Assembly (NCBI GenBank): GCA_037176885.1
Contig: JAWWNJ010000135.1
Span: 310,001-374,000 of the forward strand
DNA length: 64,000 bases
Source: Favolaschia claudopus
Taxonomy: Eukaryota; Basidiomycota; Agaricomycetes; Agaricales; Mycenaceae
Reading direction: 5' to 3'
Part shown: positions 43,437 to 53,855 of the stretch, in pieces
How the letters are laid out: every line of letters starts with the position of its first letter
Position numbering within the stretch: position 1 is the first letter of the stretch
Translations under genes and position numbers: made by a program
The notes under the pieces: generated by a model
The model's database searches: none
What the model saw: the letters and a program-made list of their open reading frames with translations, nothing else
What the model was told of the DNA's origin: nothing

Positions 43437-44521
43437 TCATAAGCATATGTGGGGAAGCGGAGCTGTAGCAGGCTTAGTCTTATGTTTACCGCGCCCCTCA
43501 AACCGCGTCAGCTTCTTATTAGCTAATCTTATATAAGCCGGACGTTGCCGGTATCTCATTTCCCCCTTCCCCCGCTCTGTTATGATGCTAATTCGAGCTC
43601 CCAGACACTCTATACTAGGCTTTCAACATCTTTGCTTTGTCTCTCGAATTTCCACAGTGGTTCCAGCTCAAGTTGAATGCATTTGTGAATCTCGGCCGAA
43701 ATTCCCGAGTTGCACGTGATGAAGACGCGACAACATTTTCTGTCGCGCGCCGTCTGATTTTTGTGGATCTGAGTAGACAGGAATGTAGCTTAACTAAATC
43801 TACTCACCCTGCTCCAAGGACATGAAGGAAAATAATTAGTTTCCATTGAGATATACGCGCCGTGAAATCTGCTTATATAATATTACCTAATAAGAACCTG
43901 ACGCGGTCGCAGGGGCGCGGTAACCAACAGACTCTATATAGCGAGGGCACCGAGCTGGATTATATAGAGCGTCTGTCTACGAGAGACTATATAGCGAGGG
44001 CACCGAGCTGGATTATATAGAGCGTCTGTCTACGAGAGACTATAGCAGGCTTGAGAAGGCAGGGAGCCAGTCACCGATGCGGTCGTAAAGAAGATTAGCA
44101 CAGACTCTCGCAAGGGTGTCTAGCTCCCTTTAGCTCAACCCCTCCTTGACCCCTACCCTCCCCGGACACGTCACGTGATGTTCTCGTGGGAGACGGTTCG
44201 ACTAAGTACATTTTTAGAAAAAAAATATTTCCAAGTAATTTATAGAAAGTGAGCATATAGAGTATATGTCTTCTGCGCATCTGCACTCACTTAGGTACAG
44301 ATTTTGAGTAGTGTGGTTTGGTTATTTGAATTTAATTACTTCTTCCAAAGAGTTGGGTTTATAGCTGCTAGGACACATAGAAGAATCCAAAGACATAGCA
44401 GCAACAGAATAAGGAGCAAACATAGACATGAAGGCTAAGAAAGGGAAGCTAACGACAACGGAGATGAAAAACGAGGAGAATTCCATAAAAGGAGATTTTG
44501 CCAAAATCGAACCGGCAACCC
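43437..44521. repeat. Region with a 53-bp tandem duplication, no gene
   Basis: Two near-identical units ending GTCTGTCTACGAGAG lie at 43931-43985 and 43986-44038, each holding TATATAG and GGATTATATAGAGC. No coding sequence is supported in 43437-44521. Confidence 0.6.
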
Positions 44522-45226
44522 GGTATGAACGAAAATCGAAAACGAAAACGCGGCTAGCTGATAATGATCAGGCGGCCTTCCAGGCCATCAAGTCCATCAA
44601 TTGCCAGCATTCAGAAACGAAAATGACCGGTTTCAACACGGCAAACAAGCCGAAAGGACTGGATTGATGTCACAGTCACAGTATATTGTTGTTGAGATCA
44701 ATTAACGTGCTCGAGCCGCTGCAAGCGGCTATGGTACACGACATGCCGACATCAGCTGACTACATGATTAATCGTTTCCAGTCCGTCCTTTCCTCCCACG
44801 TCACCCTTTTTATGCAACCAATCAACTCCCAGTGCCTCGGGCATGAAGTCCCGGTCCGACGGCCTTTGGCCAGTGCTTGCCGAGGTTGCGATCCCCGTAG
44901 GATGGGCGTCAAAGGATCAAGGCGGCAGCGTACGCCTGATCAGACAAAGTGTGATGGATGATTTGTTGCCGTGCGTCTGTTAAAGTTGAATTTCCCAGCC
45001 GCCGGCCGACCGGGGCTTGAACCGCAAGTGCGCTACTCCTCGGAACCCGTGACCCGAAGTCACGATCAAACGTGTTTGCCGAAGCGGAGGGAACGGAGTT
45101 TGAAAAGTCGGAGTCACAGTATATCAATGTACGTGGTCTATTGTGTCATCGGCCGCTTGCCGAACGCGTCCGAGTGGCTGTACCAGGTCACGCACACGGC
45201 GTGTTTTAGCACTCTAAATTAATTGA
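44522..45226 (+). repeat. Dispersed repeat R, copy 2, split by a SINE
   Basis: Matches 3829-4066 outside 44686-45112. The boundary GTCACAGTATA is present on both sides of the insert. Confidence 0.8.
44686..45112 (-). mobile_element. SINE, 5'-truncated copy with 11-bp target duplication
   Basis: On the minus strand it starts CTCCGACTTTTCAAACTCCG and ends GATCTCAACAACAA. It is flanked by GTCACAGTATA at 44675-44685 and 45113-45123. It lacks the tRNA-like head found at 20683-20816, a 5' truncation expected of target-primed reverse transcription. It is uninterrupted and so gives the empty sites for both E insertions in the 20683-28592 nest. Confidence 0.88.
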
Positions 45227-45432
45227 AGAGTGAGGATCACTCCACTTCAAAATCATAAAATAGAAATTTTTACGATACCCAAGTATGAGATTCGTGGCAA
45301 ACGTGATATAGACGAGCACTAAAGGTAAATAGGAAACAAGAATGGACTACATAAAGTAAACAAATATTATTATTTTATATTTATCTCTCAATTTGTGTTG
45401 GCTGCCGGCAGTAGCTAAGTTGCACGAGCACG

Positions 45433-45856
45433 GGAGTGTGGCTTATGCGCCAAAAGGTCCGATCCAAATTTGCCGGATTTCGTGGTTTCCGTACATCTCA
45501 TCTCCACCGTGTCCCGTACGCATTAGGATCGGGTGCCTTGCTTTTTTCCTGGTTTCGTCCGCCAAGTGGATCGGACCTTTGAGCACGAGAGGGTCTTTTC
45601 GCGGTAAATCTCGCCCAAATGTCTCCGGCTGCGTGGCGGCACCGCGCCGAGGCTGCCGGAAACCCATTTTCCGTCGATTTCTGTACGCATTGGGATCGGA
45701 CGTCCAACGCAGCGCGCAATTTCCGTCCTCATACTGGATCGGACATCGCAAGTTTTTTATTCGATTCCGTACGCATTCGTATCGGACGTAGACGCCTTTT
45801 TTTGACTGTTTCCGTCAGCCTCAGGATCGGACCTTTTGGCGCATAAGCCACACTCC
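45433..45856. mobile_element. 424-bp inverted-repeat element with GGATCGGAC subterminal motifs
   Basis: The 33-bp termini start GGAGTGTGGCTTATGCGCCA and are inverted and near-perfect. Inside, CCGTACGCATTnGGATCGGAC-like words recur about five times in both orientations. Reading frames over the element are artefacts of the repeats. No target duplication was found. The repeated subterminal words resemble transposase-binding arrays of hAT-type elements. Confidence 0.75.
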
Positions 45857-45959
45857 TAAGTACAACCACTAGGGCAGACAAATATTGATGCCGTTACTCC
45901 TCAAGCTTTCATTACCATGTGTGATACTTAAACTTCTTTTTCTCTTCTGTTATGGTCTA

Positions 45960-46531
45960 CTCATCATACACAAAAATAACCGGAAATGAAAACTCCCCTA
46001 TGTTTGCCCCAGAGCCCAGTAATTCCTTAAAGAAAATGACATATTGGAAAGCAAATAGACACATCTTCATGTCCCTAACATACAATCCCCCAACTGTGCT
46101 GTTACCGTGGGGAAATTAGCGATGAAATCCTATGCGTGAGAAATTCAACATTTTCCCCAAAACTTGTTGTGGCCATTTAAAGACAAGGACACCTTCAATT
46201 GCTCCAATATTTCATGGGGAGCTTCCTATAGGCCTAAACATAATTTACAGTCACAGAGACCTTTGGATTTTTTGTCGCACAACCCCAAATAAGGAAAGTC
46301 ACGCGGAAACAACAAATAAATGTAATCTTGATATACTGGGTGCTGGAAGAAAGTCACGCGGAAACAACAAATAAATGTAATCTTGATATACTGGGTGCTG
46401 GAAGACAGTTGTCAAAGTGGTAGACTTGACTCAAAACATGATGTAGAAGAGGATCACGACCAAAAAAATAGTCAGCATAGTCACAGGAACATGTAAAATT
46501 GGAATTTCCGGTTATTTTTGGGAATGATGAG
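45960..46531. mobile_element. 572-bp MITE, TIR CTCATCATACACAAAAATAA, TA duplication
   Basis: About 29 bp of inverted termini (three mismatches) end in CCGGAAAT and are flanked by TA. It is related to the MITE at 13287-13803 by the block AAAAnTAACCGGAA. It contains the 55-bp tandem duplication at 46294-46403. Confidence 0.85.
46294..46403. repeat. Perfect 55-bp tandem duplication
   Basis: The unit begins GAAAGTCACGCGGAAACAAC and is repeated exactly, with period 55, inside the MITE at 45960-46531. Confidence 0.9.
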
Positions 46532-46985
46532 TAGAGAGGTCGATCATAGCAATATCAATATTTGTGATATTGTGGCATTTGAAGTGTATTAGTGAACTGA
46601 TCCTGTATCCAGAACAACTTAAAAACACTACTTTACTATTGAAAGAAGTAAAATCAATGAATTATGGGCTAAGCAAGGCAAAATGATTGCAATTTCCTTT
46701 TTAAGATTACAATTTCCTTTTTGAGATGCTAGGCGTTAGTGGACCAAAAGGGAAAGTGTCACTGACCCGGCTGATGTGTAGATCTATCATGTAGGGTTAT
46801 ACAAGATCCCCACCAACCCTTACCGTACTGCTGCATAGCTCTTCCGTAGCCAGGTAAGTATATATCAGAACTTCAAATCAAATCTCAAATCGAGCTTCCA
46901 CACTGGCCATCAAATAAAGCCGCGTATGTGCGGAATTGAGTCTTCTTTCTATACTGTTACTGTACTATTACGACCACTAGTTCAC

Positions 46986-47212
46986 TGGGTGTTACGCGTT
47001 ACGCCAAAAGTTCAGCGGGCAAGTAACGTTGTTCACCGAACGGCAATCACATCAAAATTACCCAATAAGGTACCTCTGCAGCGGCCGGCAGCTGCCGGCC
47101 GAGAAAATTTCCCATTTTTTTTTTTGACATTTTAGAGCCCAAAAACCCGCCGTTACGCGTTACGGCGTTCAAATTCGTTCAGTTCACAAGCGGCCGTTAC
47201 GCGTTACAGTGG
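46986..47212. repeat. GTTACGCGTTACG-bounded element
   Basis: GTTACGCGTTACG words stand at both ends (about 46990 and 47196) and once inside (47150). A GCAGCGGCCGGCAGCTGCCG palindrome lies in the middle. It is probably a small inverted-repeat element; its limits are uncertain. Confidence 0.45.
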
Positions 47213-47614
47213 CGGCAAAATCAAATGTCCCGCGTTTGCCGAGCGGAGTTTCAATTTGTCACGCTCTTGAAAGCCCCCCTCCAGCGCGCGACGACGAGCC
47301 TCCGGTAAAACATTCTGGATGCTCTTGAGGCATTCTTGGTACTATAAGACTCTGCTCCATTTTTTTTTTGGATTTAATCGGGAAGGCTTTGTAGCCAAAA
47401 CTTGAAATCATCGCTGGGATCACTGACCTTGATGCACCGGTAAGTCTTTCTTAATACCTTCCACTTGTCGTATCTCCAAGACTTTTGGTATATCTATAGT
47501 ATAGTAGTACAGGAATAAATACCGGAGCATCCCGAGGCCAAAGAGGAAGGGAGGGAGCTGGAAAATAGGAAATCCAGAGTGCGTGTGCAAATCCAGACCT
47601 GATGGGCACAAGTA

Positions 47615-48180
47615 AGGTAGACGACACGCAAATACGGACAACCCTCCAAATCGGGACATGAACCGATGATGTGGTCCTTTTCCCTCCATTTTGCGCAGAT
47701 ATGCCAAATCGGCTCCCAACATTTTGTGCAGAAGTGTCCTGATTGCGATGAGAACCATGTCCGAACTGTGTTGCGGGGCAGGGGAAAAAGTTATATCCAA
47801 ATCTTGTGTCTGGATCAGTCTTGATGTGTCAAGTTTCACACGAGTACTTGTCACTTCCAGCGGTGAATAACTTTGTCAATTCTGAAGCTGAAGTAAAATG
47901 GTTTGGTAGTACCATATACAGGATGGGTCTCTACAATATGTTGGGAGCTGATTTTGCAAATTGTTACTTAAATCTGGGAAAAGGACCAGTTTGATGAATA
48001 TCTTGTCCAATCTTCCCAATTTGGAACAGTTCGGACATGGTTCTCATCGCAATCAGGACACTTCTGCACAAAATGTTGGGAGCCGATTTGGCATATCTGC
48101 GCAAAATGGAGGGAAAAGGACCACATCATCGGTTCATGTCCCGATTTGGAGGGTTGTCCGTATTTGCGTGTCGTCTACCT
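47615..48180. mobile_element. 566-bp element with about 160-bp TIRs, TA duplication
   Basis: The ends start AGGTAGACGACACGCAAATA; the arms (47615-47775 and 48020-48180) are inverted copies with very few mismatches. TA flanks both sides. Coding-like frames on either strand are produced by the arms. Fits a long-TIR or fold-back MITE of Tc1/mariner type. Confidence 0.85.
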
Positions 48181-49281
48181 TATGTGAACAATGATGATGA
48201 AATCAATTTATTAAGTAACGTTTCATGCCCTTTAGGGCATATGTCGCTACTGCGCCTCTGTGTATCTAACGGTAGGTACTGTGTGTAGGTACGGGCGGTC
48301 ATAATGAGTAGAACAGCAGAGTAGATGCGAACACGGGTACGATGAGGGAATAATCATAATGGAACAAACTTGAGAACAAGGTATAGTTCATGGGGCGAAA
48401 AGCTCTAGGAGCGGAAGTCCGGGTACGGTGTGTTGTACGTGAGGGAGAAGGGGCGTGAGGGGAGGGGGAATGAGTATCAAACGGACTCGCCTCGATGCTC
48501 ACTTTGCGTAGCAGCAAAGAAGCATCCAGAGGCAGAAAGTTCATCCTCAATGCGACGGAAAAGTATCTGGCGAACAGGGCACTCTGCCGCCGTAGCTGAG
48601 TGTTTACCACCGCAGCCACGCAGAGCGCACTTTTGGACGATATGGTTGCACTGTTTGCCAGGTTTGCAGGGTTTGGCGTTGGGGCAGCGGCATTCTGATG
48701 GGGGATCAGGACCAGCGCAGGTGCCACAGACAGCCTTGCTGTGGCATTGGGAAGCGATATGACCGAATCGGAAACATTTGAAGCACTGGCTGGGACGGGG
48801 TCGATACTTCTCAACACGGTGGAGGAAACCTTCGAGAGCCAGGCGCTCTCGGATGCAAGCATTCGCCACATCTGCATCGTCGAAATACAGGACCAGCGAT
48901 GAGTGGCGTTTGGTTTCTCGGAGCTGCTCTGGAGAGCGGCGGCCAATCCAATGGACTGATCGAAGGTTGGTGACGATGCCCGGCCGCCATTCCAAGTGAC
49001 AAGCTTTAGCTCCCTGCCTCCGGCACGGCCGACTCGCTCATTGTCGTCGACGAGATCTCGTACCCATGAGGCATCTCCGTCACTCTCTATACGGGTTGAC
49101 GTCGACACTCGGTGGACAATGACGGCAAAGAGTGGGGTTCGGATTCTGAGAAGACTGGAGAATGAGGGTAGCCACGAGCTCTGCTGGTCTCGAAGGATCA
49201 CCACCTCCTCTGGGGAGTTGAGAGTGAGGCGAATATCACCGTTACAGACCGTTACGGTGCAGGGTTACTGCACGTGCTAAA

Positions 49282-49729
49282 AGGACCCCGGTTTATCCCT
49301 TTGAAGGCTAGATCCCGAATCGGCCAAAACCCCCAATTTTTGTCCGAACCAGTTTCGGGACGGATAGGGCAGTTTTTGTCCGAACCGGAGGTAGCCTATG
49401 GTGCCGTAAGCTGCCAAAAGTGGACGATTTTCCGCTTTCCACCATCAAAAATGCTCAATTTTTCTTCCCGATGTGTTTTTTGCGCTCTTTCAACCAAATC
49501 TAGCCATTTTCTCGACGATTTTCAAAGAATCTCGCTTTTTCCTCGACCTTCGGCTTGTCCTCGGCGGACTCAACCCTCTGCGACAGCCGAATTTTTGTCC
49601 GAACCGGATCTAGGTACCTGGGCTCCGCCCCCCCAAATTTTGTCCGAACGGCATCTAGCTTTCGCGGCCCAAACCTGCGAATTTTGTCCGAACCGGGATC
49701 TGGCATTTGGGTGGATAAACCGGGGTCCT
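49282..49729. mobile_element. 448-bp hAT-type MITE with 8-bp target duplication
   Basis: Termini AGGACCCCGGTTTATCC are inverted (17 bp). GTGCTAAA flanks both ends (49274-49281 and 49730-49737). Inside, TTTTGTCCGAACC recurs five times in one orientation, like an array of transposase-binding sites. An 8-bp duplication is the hAT mark. Confidence 0.9.
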
Positions 49730-49944
49730 GTGCTAAAGGGGTCTGAGGAAAATATGTTTCCCCATCTCCTGCGAGAGCTTCGTACGTGATCCCTAGGCGT
49801 GTTGTCAGCGAGTTGAATTGCTCGCGTACGGCTGCTTCTTTAACAGTGTTGTTAACGGCATCAAATTTGGATACGAGGGAATCGAGACGGCTTGTTGTTT
49901 CGGCTGAGGAGGGTGTTTTCTGTTCGCTACGATGGTTCGTAGTA

Positions 49945-50408
49945 CAGTCGAACCTCTCGTAACCCATACTCCTATCAAGCCATACCCCCTCTTAACCCAT
50001 AGAAATCTTGAAAAACTATGGTGGTTTGCAGGTAAATTCCATAATTTTCCGGTAACCCATAACCCATAGCCATTTGAGTCGAAAACCCATAGTGAACATG
50101 CCCTAAAATGGCAATTTTGGCTCCTCGGACCTCGGTTATTGACGGATTATGTCAGCGGATCCATCGAATATCATGGTCCGACGACGGTTATGAACCATCG
50201 GCTCGGTCGGGAATCTACATCAAGACACAAAAAGTAGTGCGCAAGCTGATCATGCGTAGATTTGGTTTAAAATCTGTGTTGACACCTATTTTTTTAAAGA
50301 AAATATTGAATTTAAATATTATGTAATGCCCCCCATCAACCCATACCCTCTCATAACCCATAGCCTTGGCCATCCACCGAGAGGTATGGGTTAAGAGAGG
50401 TTCGACTG
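49945..50408. mobile_element. 464-bp pogo/Tc1-type MITE, TIR CAGTCGAACCTCTC, TA duplication
   Basis: CAGTCGAACCTCTCGTAACC faces CAGTCGAACCTCTCTTAACC; TA lies on both sides. Inside, AACCCATA occurs many times. TIRs starting CAGTC with TA are typical of the pogo/Tigger branch. Confidence 0.9.
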
Positions 50409-50575
50409 TAGTTTGTGTAGGGCTTCGACGATTACGGAACATGTTTCGGCGTTGGCCTTAGGTAAGGGGAGGGCATATATACTTAAGTAGCATTGTGGAG
50501 GTCATGGATGGTGAACCTGGCCGGGGTGGCGGGGTCCTTTGTTTGCGGAGGTGGTGGTTGTTGATTGAAAGCCAT

Positions 50576-52480
50576 CCTGTATGTGAAGTTAACAAGTGGT
50601 CGTAACAGTACAGTACCTTCGGAAGTAAGTCTCTTTATCTGCTTATATTTACGTTGTGATTAGTAAATATGTCACGTCACGGTAAATCGCCGAGTCGGCA
50701 TCACAATCACATCAGCTGTCAATGTGTTTCCTGTTTAGGAAGCAAAGTACAACCTCGCGCGCTCTTTCATGCTGGTTGCTCTAATTAGAAACCAATCACA
50801 GTTGATGAGTTTGTATGGTTTATAGCTACCTGCTGGAACAGAATTCGATGTTTTTAAGGGCGGTTTTTGTGAGATACAAGGCAATATGCATATTATGCAT
50901 ACCGGGTTCCCAGGAACAATACAGCCATATTTCTGAGACCAGAAACTAATTATGTGGGCTCGGGTAACCGAAATATGAGTGGGAAAGGAATGTACATTGA
51001 GTCCATGGCTCTTGGGATAGAAAACTGGAGTCAGTTGGAATCAGTGGCTTGTTTACTACTTGTGCATGCTGTTTAGGTAGTAAAACTCGTGAAGTTAGAC
51101 TCAGGCATGATATATACTTGCTAACTACGCAATGTAGAGGTCCAGAAAATCCTCCGAACTCCCTGTTGAAGCCGAGGAAGCAGGACATTCCAATTCACGA
51201 GGTTTTCACCAAAAAAGCAATGGTTTGAGCTTGAGAACGGGTTCCCATGCTCGCAAAATGAGCTAGAATGCTGATATACATGTATTTAGCTGGATCCTGG
51301 ATGTAGGTGCGGTTCTGCACACGCGCAAGTCGGATATTGCCTACAAGTGTTGTTTTGATGGGGCAATGTAAGTTGGTTGATTTGGGTGTCGTACACGTCA
51401 TTAAGACGCGTTTTCAAAGGCGTAGAGAATACTATCATGTTCATGCTACTCTAATACACGCTCAAAACGCGTCGTAACGCGGGCAAACGCGCGGACTGAC
51501 GCAGTAAGTTGAGAAAGTAAACTTTGATCACGACGCTAAGCGGCGTGATGGATTTACCGTCATATACCGCATATGGGCAGCCCTAGACCTTTAGCCGAGG
51601 GCCGATTTACAAAATTTACGATCTTTACCGTAAATTTACCCCGCGTAAGTACTTACGCTACTTACACTCCCCAGATTCACTTACGCAGCAAAATAAATTC
51701 AATGTGCTTTATTCTGGCCCTCTCTTCTCTCACCAGTCTGTGGGGATAATCTAATGGACTCACTTGATGATACTGTATGCTCAGAATCTTGAAAGAGGCT
51801 TCATATTCGGCGTAAAATCGCGTCGAAGCGAAGTTGAACATCTCAAAAAGGAAATCAAAGAGTTCTCTTCTCCATTTTATCCAACAATTGTATCCGGAAC
51901 ACCCTCTACGGGTCTAACGGACTCAGAGATGAATGCAGGAGCTTTTTGGCAGACATTCCGCGCTAAATTCCGCCGAAAAGTGAGGCTAACAGCTAAAATA
52001 CACGTATTTTACAGTAGATTCTCCCAATTTCGGCCCATATTAGTTCACTGAAGCTTTCAGACCAGAGTACAGGTGCATCGACACGTCATACCGAGGTATC
52101 AATGCTTTTGGAACGGCAATATAGCGAGGCCAACGCGCTGCCGCCGACGAAAGCAAGTTTCCTGATTGGGAACGATCACCGAGCGATCAGGTCACGCGAC
52201 GGCATCTCGGCACCGCTCTGATGCGTGACGCCGAGCGTAAATATTTTGGAATAATTATTGAAATCTAATTCAACCCCTACCCCGGACACGTCACGTGAAT
52301 TTCCTTATCAGGTAGTGGCTTGCACGAGGACGGAATGAGGTACAAGTGACTCAGCTCAGCAGCTGGATGTCTCCATTGCGAAATTTTGCAACAGCGCGAG
52401 CAGATGGGATACTGTATCATTTCGACCGTTTTTTCAGGTCACAGGTCACAGCCGGGCCTGAATTGAACAGCAGCATAGCA
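50576..52480. other. Region without a supported gene
   Basis: AT-rich, with CGTAAATTTAC/GTAAGTACTTACGC palindromic words around 51600-51680 and ACGCGTCGTAACGC around 51465. A 95-codon frame at 51764-52051 has no motif. Nothing else is supported. Confidence 0.3.
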
Positions 52481-53169
52481 CTTATGTCATGGTTTCTCCG
52501 CCTCACACCTTTCCTTCCCCCCTTTTTTTTATTTTTATTTTTATTTTTATTTTTTTATTTATTTTTTTTACCATACTCACCAGTGCCCCCTTCGTGAGGC
52601 CTAGACCCCAATCTACTTTACTCCCGCGCGTTTTGCGCATACGTTCTTCACTGCCTAATGTGGGCGTGATCGACAGTCTGCCGCCGGTCGATTTACATAC
52701 ATTGAAATGGTCTATCCAGATTCCTAGCTATGCAACTTACAGTACCGAGTATGCCTACCATGTTTTTAGGGACAAAGAGCAAATAACGAGGATTCAAAAA
52801 AAAAATCTAGCTCAACTGGTTATCGGCAGTCCTACGATCACCGAGGCATGGAACTAGGCCCATGGGAAATCGAATAAAAATCGGTGTAACCGAATTGGTG
52901 CCAACAATGGGTCCCATGATAACGGACCGACGAATCGACAAGGATAATCCACATCATCCCCAGTAGTCAGGGATTGAAAATCAGCAAACACACTAATTCC
53001 GAACCATTCAAGCCCGCCGCTGGGTGGTTTCAAATTTTAGGAACATCAAAATGCTGCCAATATCGGTCATAGGAGCAGGTGAACATTGAGAATAGAATTG
53101 TAGAGTGATATGCGGAGGTGGATTAGGCGCAGGCAAGCGCTGGACAACTGAGGATGTAACGATCGTAAC
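52481..53169. other. T-rich tract and unsupported frames
   Basis: A (ATTTTT)n-like tract spans 52522-52570. The 122-codon frame running over it is driven by the tract. The later part (LPPVDLHTLKWSIQIPSY) is protein-like, but no gene model can be built. Confidence 0.3.
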
Positions 53170-53490
53170 ACATACGAGTACTTAATCGGAGGCGCGAATA
53201 CGCGTTAAACTGGACGGATATAACGCCGTATACGCATAACGGAGGCGCGAATAGGCGCTGGACTGGGGCGAATCTAACGCCATATACGCATGTATGCGCT
53301 CAACGAGTGCGGATATAACGCATAGTTGTAGGTGCATGTACGCGCTGCTCTAGTGCGGATATAACGCGAAATCGTAAGCGCATGTATACGCTGGACTTGG
53401 TTCGAATATAACACAACAATGGGCGGCATGGGAGGGCCGAATTGGTACGCATATACCGCAAAGATACGCGCATGGATGATAGGTAACGCC
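53170..53490. repeat. Degenerate minisatellite, unit about 50 bp
   Basis: Five or six diverged units each hold GCGCTGGACT-like, GGATATAACGC and TATACGCAT words. All the reading frames here are products of the repeat. Confidence 0.65.
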
Positions 53491-53604
53491 ATGGCCCGCG
53501 TGAGCGCGGAGAATACGAAACAAATGAAAGTGAAGGCGCCCAAGAAGGAATGGTAGAAGGAAGCAAATATGCAGATGGCCTGCTAGCCAGAAGCCATAAA
53601 GGAG

Positions 53605-53740
53605 GGTATTAACCTGTTTGCGCAAAAGCCATACGAGCCACCAGATGGCTTTGGGCGTGTGCGCAGCATACAGCCGTTTTGGAAACAATATACGGGTTTT
53701 GATCGAGTGGTGCTCATTCGTTTGTGCTTACCTTTGTTTT
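53605..53740. repeat. Left arm of an inverted duplication flanking MITE A copy 2
   Basis: AAGCCATACGAGCCACCAGA... (53624-53665) reappears inverted at about 55610-55650, and ACAGCCGTTTTGGAAACAAT to GATCG (53673-53710) inverted at 55277-55315. The right arm has an extra 280 bp between the two blocks. Confidence 0.7.
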
Positions 53741-53855
53741 GCTTCCCGTCACCAGCTCCACTTCGGCCGAATCTGAGTTTTGCTTCCGCCTCCCAGAGAA
53801 CACCGGGAAAAAAAACAGGCGGTTAACAGAACTGAGGATCAAGACTCAGCTGCTA

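Larger units (their letters stand above)
48299..50575 (-). pseudogene. LINE ORF1 (nucleic-acid-binding, CCHC zinc knuckles) with two nested MITEs
   Basis: Starts at an ATG at 50575 (MAFNQQPPPPQTKDPATP), reads FTIHDLHNAT, then a coiled-coil-like part (RLDSLVSKFDAVNNTVKEAA), NGDIRLTLNSPEEVV, LVLYFDDADVANACI and the knuckles CFKCFRFGHIASQC and CGTC...C, ending near 48477 (EHRGESV). This is the ORF1 layout of fungal Tad/CRE-like non-LTR elements. MITEs at 49945-50408 and 49282-49729 interrupt it; frame breaks lie near 50495, 49255 and 48985. The reverse-transcriptase ORF2 expected downstream is absent; sequence changes at about 48298. Confidence 0.82.

Noticed and set aside
43931..44038. CRISPR array or satellite
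   Set aside because: Only two tandem copies of 53 bp, no spacers, eukaryotic context.
45393..45846. Several overlapping genes on both strands
   Set aside because: All lie over the inverted-repeat element at 45433-45856 and repeat its subterminal words.
47420..48288. Genes of 83-144 codons
   Set aside because: They are read from the two inverted arms of the element at 47615-48180.
53274..53688. Three overlapping tyrosine/arginine-rich minus-strand genes
   Set aside because: They are frames through a degenerate minisatellite.
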